DNA of 20,287 nt from Deltaproteobacteria bacterium (lineage in GTDB: Bacteria; Desulfobacterota_B; Binatia; UBA9968): NCBI GenBank assembly GCA_016193385.1, contig JACPSF010000127.1:1-20287 (forward strand). The letters run 5' to 3'. A model generated the notes under the pieces. It was not told where the DNA came from. It worked only from the letters and a program-made list of their open reading frames with translations, and made no database searches. Position numbers and translations under genes: made by a program. Of the stretch, positions 15,833 to 20,287 are shown in pieces; the stretch's first letter is position 1; every line of letters starts with the position of its first letter.

Positions 15833-17572
15833 ATGGCTTACGAAAAATACGGATCCGACGTCATCGTCGACATGATGCGGACGTACAAGATTCCGTACGT
15901 CAGTTTAAATCCCGGCGCGACCTTTCGCGGGCTGCACGATTCGCTGGTCAATTATGGGAAGAACGAAATGCCGATGATCACCTGCTGCCACGAAGAGGTG
16001 GCCATACAAATCGCGCACGGCTTCGCCAAGGCATCCGGCAAGCCTATGGTAGCGATCGTTCACGATGTCGTCGGTTTGCTGCACTCCTGTCTCGCCATTT
16101 TCTACACCTACCTGGACCGGGTCCCGGTCATAATTATGGGGGCCACGGGCCCGATGGACACGACCCGGAGACGGCCCCAAATCGATTGGATCCACACGGC
16201 CAGCATCCAGGGAAACGCGATTCGGGACTATGTGAAATGGGATGACCAGCCGTACAACGCTGCCAGCGCCCCCGAATCCTTTGCCCGCGCATATCGGGTC
16301 ATGATGACCGAGCCCAAGGGCCCGGTGTACCTCTGCTGGGATGCCGCCATCCAGGAAGACAAGCTGACCGGTGAAATCCCGATGCCGAATGCGGCCCGCC
16401 TCATGCCACCGGCGCCCCTGCAGGGAGACCTGCGGGCGTTGGAGAAGGCTGCGGAGATGCTCGTTGCCGCCGAGAATCCGATCATCCTGACCGACTGTAC
16501 GGGGAGAAACCCGGAATCATTTGCCAACCTGGTCAAGCTCGCGGAACTTCTCGGGGTCCCGGTATTGGACTTTAACCACCGCCTCAACTTTCCCACCAAT
16601 CACCCGCTGAACCTGACCGGCTCGGACGTCATTGAAAAGGCCGATCTCATCCTGTCACTGGATGTCAGGGATCTATACGGACCTCTGGTCAAACTAGACA
16701 AGATCACCCGTAAGACCGTCTACCGAACCCGTAAGGACTGTAAGATCATTGACATCGGGTTTGGCGATCTCAACATCAGCAAATGGTCCCAGGACTATAT
16801 GCAGCTGCAGGAGATCGACCTTCACATTATCGCCGACACACTTGTGGCGATCCCGCAGCTCACACTTTTCTGCGAGGAGATCTTGGGAAAGAACGGTAAA
16901 AAAAGGGAAGAAATCCGCAGGCGCTTCGAAGAACACAAACGGACTCACCAGGCGCTGCGCGCCGGTTGGCAAGAAGAGGTCGAGAAGAACTGGAAAGGCG
17001 AGCCGATGTCGTTGCCGCGGCTCGCCCATGAGGTCTGGCAAGTCATCAAGAACGAGGATTGGGTCCTCACCGCCAACACGCTGGAAGAATGGGCGCTGCG
17101 GCTCTGGGACTTTGATCAGCCTTACCGCCATCCCGGAAAATCTCTCGGCACGTCCACCCAGATCGGAATCTCCACCGGCGTGGCTCTCGCCCACAGGGGA
17201 ACGGGGAGGCTGGTGGTCGACATTCAGCCCGACGGCGACCTGATGTTCGACCCCGGCACGCTGTGGATAGGCGCGCACGACCACATCCCCATGCTGGTCG
17301 TCATGTACAACAACCGCGCTTACTACAACGACTGGGAGCATCAGATCCGCATCGCCGAGCAGAGAGGCACCGATAAGCGGCTGGCTTATGTCGGCATGGA
17401 GATCAACCACCCGGCCCCCGACTTCGCCACCATAGCGAAGGGAATGGGGTGTTACGGAGCGGGCCCGATTCTGAACGGAGATCAGGTTGGCCCAGCCCTG
17501 AAGCAGGCTATAGAGTTTATCAAAAAAGAAGGCAAACCAGCGTTAGTCGATACGGTAACGCAGTTTCGATAG
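15833..17572 (+). CDS. Thiamine pyrophosphate-dependent enzyme (acetolactate synthase/benzoylformate decarboxylase superfamily)
   Basis: A 579-residue TPP enzyme with the three-domain layout Pyr (1-180), central (about 195-350) and PP (about 395-579). The Pyr domain holds ITCCHEEVAIQIAHGFAKAS, with the activating Glu at 54. The PP domain carries the cofactor motif as QPDGDLMFDPG...VVMYNN (465-494): the spacing from Asp467 to the Asn pair is normal, but the first Gly of the usual GDG is Pro. The HEEVA and DG...NN elements support TPP and Mg binding. Sequence alone does not tell whether it decarboxylates, ligates or cleaves a 2-oxo or 2-hydroxyacyl substrate. It is followed after nine bases by an SDR gene, suggesting that the product or substrate is a ketone/alcohol pair. 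It has its own promoter with two palindromes. Confidence 0.9.
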   Translation: MAYEKYGSDVIVDMMRTYKIPYVSLNPGATFRGLHDSLVNYGKNEMPMITCCHEEVAIQIAHGFAKASGKPMVAIVHDVVGLLHSCLAIFYTYLDRVPVIIMGATGPMDTTRRRPQIDWIHTASIQGNAIRDYVKWDDQPYNAASAPESFARAYRVMMTEPKGPVYLCWDAAIQEDKLTGEIPMPNAARLMPPAPLQGDLRALEKAAEMLVAAENPIILTDCTGRNPESFANLVKLAELLGVPVLDFNHRLNFPTNHPLNLTGSDVIEKADLILSLDVRDLYGPLVKLDKITRKTVYRTRKDCKIIDIGFGDLNISKWSQDYMQLQEIDLHIIADTLVAIPQLTLFCEEILGKNGKKREEIRRRFEEHKRTHQALRAGWQEEVEKNWKGEPMSLPRLAHEVWQVIKNEDWVLTANTLEEWALRLWDFDQPYRHPGKSLGTSTQIGISTGVALAHRGTGRLVVDIQPDGDLMFDPGTLWIGAHDHIPMLVVMYNNRAYYNDWEHQIRIAEQRGTDKRLAYVGMEINHPAPDFATIAKGMGCYGAGPILNGDQVGPALKQAIEFIKKEGKPALVDTVTQFR

Positions 17573-17581
17573 GAGTCCCGC

Positions 17582-18328
17582 ATGCGTCTCAAAGACCGCG
17601 TGGCAATCGTGACGGGTGCAGCCCGGGGCATCGGCGCGGCCTATGCCCGGGGTCTTGCCAGAGAGGGAGCAGCCGTCGCAGTCGTGGATATTTTAGATCT
17701 CACCGTGGTGGCCAAAGAGATCACGGCCAATGATGGCAAGGCCCTGCCCCTGGTCGTCGATGTCTCGGACGAGACGCAGACCCGAGAGATGGCGCGGAAG
17801 GTAGCCGAGACCTTTGGTCGGATCGACATCCTGGTCAACAACGCCGCCTTTTTTGCCTCCATTGAGCGTAGGCCGTTCGAGCAGATCCCCGTAGAGGAGT
17901 GGGACAAGGTCATGGCCATCAATGTCCGGGGAAGTTTTCTCTGCGTCAAGGCCGTAGCGCCTTACATGAAGTCACACAAGCGCGGCAAGATCATCAACGT
18001 GGCCTCAGGCACCTTCTTCAAGGGCAATGAAAATTTCCTACACTATGTAAGCTCCAAAGGTGCCGTGATCGCGATGACCCGCTGCCTCGCCCGGGAGCTC
18101 GGCCCCTGCAACATCAACGTCAACGCGATTGCTCCGGGCTTCACGATGAGCGAGGCGATCTTACAGCAGGGAGAGAACGCGGACGCGCAAACCATCCAGT
18201 CGCGAGTCCTGAAACGCCGAATCAATCCTGAGGATTTGGTGGGTACGATACTCTATCTGAGTTCTTCGGACAGCGACATGATGACCGGGCAGGTCCTGCT
18301 CGTGGACGGAGGCGCCGCCTTTCACTGA
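17582..18328 (+). CDS. Short-chain dehydrogenase/reductase (SDR), classical type
   Basis: The 248-residue product has all classical SDR elements: cofactor motif TGAARGIG (11-18), acidic VVDILD after strand 2 favouring NAD(H), NNAA (86-89), catalytic Ser142 in NVASGT, Tyr155 and Lys159 in YVSSK, NAIAPGF, and the C-terminal TGQVLLVDGG. It is probably an oxidoreductase acting on a secondary alcohol or beta-keto substrate in the cytosol. Its AGGAG ribosome site overlaps the stop codon of the TPP-enzyme gene, so the two are translated from one mRNA and likely work in the same pathway. FabG-type fatty-acid synthesis is unlikely given the lack of fab neighbours. Confidence 0.94.
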   Translation: MRLKDRVAIVTGAARGIGAAYARGLAREGAAVAVVDILDLTVVAKEITANDGKALPLVVDVSDETQTREMARKVAETFGRIDILVNNAAFFASIERRPFEQIPVEEWDKVMAINVRGSFLCVKAVAPYMKSHKRGKIINVASGTFFKGNENFLHYVSSKGAVIAMTRCLARELGPCNINVNAIAPGFTMSEAILQQGENADAQTIQSRVLKRRINPEDLVGTILYLSSSDSDMMTGQVLLVDGGAAFH

Positions 18329-18395
18329 GGACGCGCGCCGGGTTTTATTTCCTCTTCCCTAACTGCCGCCTCCGCTCTTTCAAATATTCCCGGAA

Positions 18396-18415
18396 AGGAC
18401 GAGAAGGCTCGTTCT
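18396..18415. terminator. Hairpin between convergent SDR and hicA genes
   Basis: AGGACGAG (18396-18403) pairs with CTCGTTCT (18408-18415) through eight positions including one G-U, with the loop AAGG. It lies between two convergent genes, where a shared terminator is expected, but neither strand has a proper T-tract after it, so the call is weak. Confidence 0.3.
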
Positions 18416-18423
18416 AATTCCAG

Positions 18424-18630
18424 TCAGCCTTCTCGAAACTCCTCCAAGGTAAACCCAGCGTCTCTTAGAATCTTAAGGAAGAGACCTGTCGGGAGGTCAC
18501 CAGGATGCATGGGAACAGAGGTGCGATAGCCGTTTTCCGGATGTTGTAGCAGGAGGTGAGAGCCCTTCTGCCTCTTCTCGACAAAACCTTTGCGCTTCAG
18601 GAAACGGACAACTTCCCTTGCCGTGGGCAT
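18424..18630 (-). CDS. hicA: HicA-family mRNA interferase toxin
   Basis: The 68-residue protein has the HicA double-stranded-RNA-binding-like fold signature: TAREVVRFLKRKGFVEKRQK, catalytic His25 in KGSHLLLQHP, and VPMHPGDLPTGLFLKILRDAG. HicA toxins cleave mRNA and are neutralised by HicB. All core residues look intact, so it should be active. Its ATG directly follows the hicB stop codon with no gap, so the two are coupled. Here the antitoxin gene comes first, the reverse of the textbook hicA-hicB order but seen in other genomes. Confidence 0.93.
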   Translation of the reverse strand: MPTAREVVRFLKRKGFVEKRQKGSHLLLQHPENGYRTSVPMHPGDLPTGLFLKILRDAGFTLEEFREG

Positions 18631-18870
18631 CTAAGTACCCACAGCGATAGAAAGAGTATCCACGTCTATTATCTTCGCGGATGATACGGGAACTTTATCT
18701 CCGTCTGCTAAGCAATCTTCGATATAAAGAACCAGCGCGTCCCGGATATCCTCCTTGGCTTTCTTGGCGGTTTTACCTCGGCCATAAATCCCTGGGATGT
18801 CCGGGATATACGCCCAGTATTCCTTCTTCTCTTTCACCACCACGACAGGATATTTACGGGTAACTTTCAT
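18631..18870 (-). CDS. hicB: HicB-family antitoxin
   Basis: The 79-residue protein has the partial RNase H-like HicB fold: YPVVVVKEKKEYWAYIPDIP followed by GIYGRGKTAKKAKEDIRDAL and YIEDCLADGDKVP. It should bind and mask HicA. It ends right after the fold (VDTLSIAVGT) and lacks the C-terminal helix-turn-helix or ribbon-helix-helix domain that larger HicB proteins use to repress their operon, so self-regulation would need another mechanism. An inverted repeat stands just upstream of the gene. AGAAGAAGAGC precedes the ATG as a purine-rich, imperfect ribosome site. Confidence 0.92.
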   Translation of the reverse strand: MKVTRKYPVVVVKEKKEYWAYIPDIPGIYGRGKTAKKAKEDIRDALVLYIEDCLADGDKVPVSSAKIIDVDTLSIAVGT

Positions 18871-18881
18871 GCTCTTCTTCT

Positions 18882-18903
18882 ATCATAGAAGACCTGATCT
18901 TCT
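18882..18903 (-). promoter_or_regulatory. hicBA promoter -10 box with adjacent inverted repeat
   Basis: On the minus strand, TATGAT (18887-18882) fits a -10 box about 12 bases before the hicB ATG. Immediately upstream, and sharing one base with it, is the perfect inverted repeat AGAAGA-TCAGG-TCTTCT (18903-18887), which would lie between -10 and -35 and is a candidate operator. No good -35 box was found at proper spacing. Confidence 0.35.
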
Positions 18904-18938
18904 CTACCAGCCAATCGGGTACTCAGGAAAATTCTCAT

Positions 18939-19156
18939 TCACGAGGCTTTCCACCGGGCAGCCAGAAGATCGCAGTGTGCCAACTCCTCGAGGGTACCGC
19001 GAATCGACTCTTCTGTAAGGCTCGGGTACTCCCTAACGATTTCGGAGATGGACATTCCGGCAGCCAGCCATTCCAGCAGCAAGGCCACCGAGATACGGCT
19101 GTCTCGTATTCGGGGCGCCCCCCTAGATGATCGGGATCCGAAACAATCCAGCCCAT
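18939..19156 (-). pseudogene. DUF433 family protein, frameshifted
   Basis: The N-terminal part (MGWIVSDPDHLGG, from ATG at 19156) and the main part (APRIRDSRISVALLLEWLAA, then GMSISEIVREYPSLTEE) of a DUF433 protein lie in two different frames. They join at a run of six C on the plus strand (19118-19123); one more base there would restore a ~73-residue protein. DUF433 proteins are small winged-helix-like proteins usually paired with a DUF5615 PIN-like partner and regarded as antitoxins. Here no intact partner follows. Either the gene is decayed or the homopolymer is miscalled; the otherwise well-preserved sequence favours a recent or technical event. An alternative start at 19190 in the second frame would give an intact but family-atypical N-terminus. 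Confidence 0.8.
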
Positions 19157-19190
19157 AGTTTTTTCCCTCAACGTCCATACTATAGCCCAT

Positions 19191-19341
19191 CGTCAGGAGG
19201 TTTTCACCAAGTCAAAATCTCGTATTTTCGGTCAAGCTGGAGGCTTAATCGAGCACGAAGAAACGCAAGCTTTAAAGGGCAGACCCCAACCACCCCATTT
19301 CGAAGGTGGTAAAAAAGAGGGAGATGGCTTAAACTTCGGTT
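19191..19341. other. Spacer between divergent DUF433 and DUF4258 genes with REP-like remnant
   Basis: Contains GGGCAGACCCC near 19277-19287 and a perfect inverted repeat ACCACC (19289-19294)/GGTGGT (19305-19310) with a ten-base loop, followed by six A. The GGG-CAGA-CCC core next to a hairpin resembles REP-like palindromes, but one copy cannot prove this. No gene was seen. The spacer must also hold the two divergent promoters, which were not recognised. Confidence 0.3.
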
Positions 19342-19662
19342 GTGGATTATGGCGAGCTCCGATCATGCCTGGAGAATTGTCGTTTCACCGAGCACGCACG
19401 AAGAGAGATGCAATCAGAACCCCTCGGACTGATCCGGGTCGAGGAGGTGCTTGAAGCTCTTAACGCAGGCGAGATCGTTGAGGAATACCCAGACGATCAA
19501 CCGTATCCGAGTTGCTTGGTTTTAGGTTGAACCCTAACGGACAGACCGCTTCACATCGTGTGCGCTCCTGTTTCAACGGAGCGGCGACTGATAATCATTA
19601 CGACGTACCAGCCTGACCCAACGCGGTGGGAGGCGGATTTCAAGCGGAGGAAAGATTTATGA
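19342..19662 (+). pseudogene. DUF4258 family protein interrupted by an in-frame TGA
   Basis: From GTG at 19342 the frame encodes a DUF4258 N-terminal part (CRFTEHARREMQSEPLG, VEEVLEALNAGEIVEEYPDD, PYPSCLVLG), meets TGA as codon 63 (19528-19530), and then continues in the same frame with the family C-terminus (DRPLHIVCAPVS, RRLIIITTYQPDPTRWEADF, KRRKDL) to TGA at 19660-19662. The full length of 106 codons is normal. DUF4258 proteins are small, probably RelE-like toxin partners of YgiT-type zinc-finger proteins. The final stop overlaps the next start as ATGA, so the pair was built as a coupled operon. TGA is a normal stop elsewhere in the window, so a nonsense mutation (for example TGG to TGA) is the simplest view; readthrough cannot be excluded. 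Confidence 0.8.
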
Positions 19663-19889
19663 AATGTGTGATCTGTAAGAGCGGTGAAGTGGTACAAGCC
19701 CCTGTCCAAGCCGAGATCAAAGTCGGTTACGACCACCTCATGGTAACCGTGCAGGCCGAGGCTTGTGCCGAGTGCGGCGAGGCCTATTATTCCGCTGAGA
19801 CGATGCGGCACCTCGAGCACCTTAGAGAAGAGTTCACGCGGAAGAAGATTGTCCCGCCATCGGTGGGCAAGGTGTATCAGATCTCCTGA
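19659..19889 (+). CDS. YgiT-type zinc-finger protein (MqsA N-terminal-like), putative antitoxin
   Basis: The 76-residue protein has a four-cysteine zinc site of two CxxC pairs (CVIC at residues 3-6 and CAEC in EACAECGEAYYS), then a helix (ETMRHLEHLREEFTRKK) and a short tail ending VGKVYQIS. This matches the N-terminal half of MqsA. The helix-turn-helix half that MqsA uses for DNA binding is missing. The ATG at 19659 is chosen because it overlaps the upstream stop as ATGA and has GGAGG (19646-19650) eight bases before it; an ATG at 19626 would add eleven residues. It is the partner of the interrupted DUF4258 gene. Confidence 0.88.
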   Translation: MKCVICKSGEVVQAPVQAEIKVGYDHLMVTVQAEACAECGEAYYSAETMRHLEHLREEFTRKKIVPPSVGKVYQIS

Positions 19890-19972
19890 AAATGCGCCAA
19901 GCGCCTACGTCTTAGCCGCCGAGGGATAAAGACTTCCGATCCGTTTTGAGAACCGCGTTGAAGCCGGGTTTT

Positions 19973-19990
19973 CCGCGATGGCGTTCGCGG
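19973..19990. repeat. Perfect inverted repeat CCGCGA-N6-TCGCGG
   Basis: A 6-bp GC-rich stem with a six-base loop, ten bases beyond the stop codon of the minus-strand ORF at the window end. It could help to end that transcript, but no T-tract follows it on either strand. Confidence 0.35.
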
Positions 19991-20000
19991 CTCATTCACG

Positions 20001-20276
20001 TTATTTTCTTCTACCCATGCCGCGAAGCATTCGCTTCAGGGCCACTCGCGCCCGTGTTAGAGGAGTGATCCTGCCGCCCTCTAACCGGACTCTGAGTTCG
20101 ACATAGAACATGGATAGTGATCTCAGCGTCAATTTGAACAGGTCGTCCCGTCCCTCGGTGTCAGCGCGACAGATGTGGTGGTGGCAGCCAATGGCGACAG
20201 CTTGAATCGGCACCAGCATTTGGATCTTCGCAAGATCGTCTAAATCCAGACTTTTTTTCGATGACTCAATCTGCAT
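20001..20276 (-). CDS. Hypothetical protein, possibly continuing beyond the window edge
   Basis: A 91-codon frame on the minus strand, not recognised. The product begins MQIESSKKSLDLDDLAKIQM, has a His-rich Cys-containing spot (GCHHHICRAD) and a basic C-terminus (TPLTRARVALKRMLRGMGRR). No signal peptide or membrane helix is evident. No Shine-Dalgarno sequence precedes the ATG, and the frame stays open to the last base of the window, so the true start may lie outside. It sits beside toxin-antitoxin-type genes but shows no motif of such families. It could be a chance frame. Confidence 0.35.
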   Translation of the reverse strand: MQIESSKKSLDLDDLAKIQMLVPIQAVAIGCHHHICRADTEGRDDLFKLTLRSLSMFYVELRVRLEGGRITPLTRARVALKRMLRGMGRRK

Positions 20277-20287
20277 CGCAGCCGCCC

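Noticed and set aside
18311..18350. GGCGC/GCGCC stem followed by GGGTTTTATTT at the SDR stop codon as terminator
   Set aside because: Only five pairs with a long loop, starting inside the coding end, and three G before the T stretch; too weak to annotate.
18935..19171. Separate 78-codon minus-strand protein beginning MREKTMGWIVSD
   Set aside because: Its first residues are the DUF433 N-terminus and the rest is out-of-frame noise; it is explained by the frameshift in the DUF433 gene.
19217..19234. CTCGTATTTTCG(G)TCAA shared with the region near 15749
   Set aside because: A 12-base exact match plus four is within what chance gives in 20 kb, and the surroundings differ.

Overview
The window is GC-rich bacterial chromosome, densely packed with genes and using the standard code (several intact genes end in TGA). 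Gene content suggests an uncultured deltaproteobacterium-like or neighbouring soil/subsurface lineage (Desulfobacterota, Binatota, Methylomirabilota or Tectomicrobia type). The grounds are the rpsP-khpA-rimM-trmD-rplS block with a second SPOUT methyltransferase fused to TrmD, an orphan NMT1/TauA-like binding protein, and a TPP-enzyme/SDR pair. This placement is inference, not a phylogenetic result.

Left third (1-7265), information processing: the 3' two thirds of groEL ending in a strong intrinsic terminator, then a consensus-like promoter and a co-directional run ffh-rpsP-khpA-rimM-trmD-rplS for protein targeting, ribosome maturation and tRNA modification. A bactofilin gene faces this run, and its stop codon overlaps that of rplS. 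Upstream of the bactofilin lie an 11-codon leader ORF that ends on the bactofilin start codon and a stretch of competing hairpins. The divergent gene is rarA.

Middle (7267-13600), metabolism and signalling: an exported ABC-type substrate-binding protein with no transporter beside it, followed by a quinone-oxidoreductase-like MDR enzyme; a soluble receiver/histidine-kinase hybrid; and, on the minus strand, prpC-prpD, the first two steps of the 2-methylcitrate route for propionyl-CoA, with a candidate operator in front of prpC.

Right-middle (13601-18328): a two-gene cassette of a zinc-metallopeptidase-like protein and an ATP-grasp peptide-ligase-like protein. Its promoter is placed so that the mRNA would be leaderless. 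Next comes a TPP-dependent enzyme plus short-chain dehydrogenase operon whose promoter carries two palindromes. The metallopeptidase/ATP-grasp pair is the best candidate here for an uncharacterised biosynthetic or modifying system.

Right end (18424-20287), an accessory patch of toxin-antitoxin-type genes: intact hicB-hicA, a DUF433 gene broken by a one-base deficit in a C6/G6 run, a DUF4258 gene interrupted by an in-frame TGA but still coupled through an ATGA overlap to a YgiT-type zinc-finger gene, and an unrecognised ORF at the edge. No rRNA, tRNA, CRISPR array or intact insertion sequence was seen.
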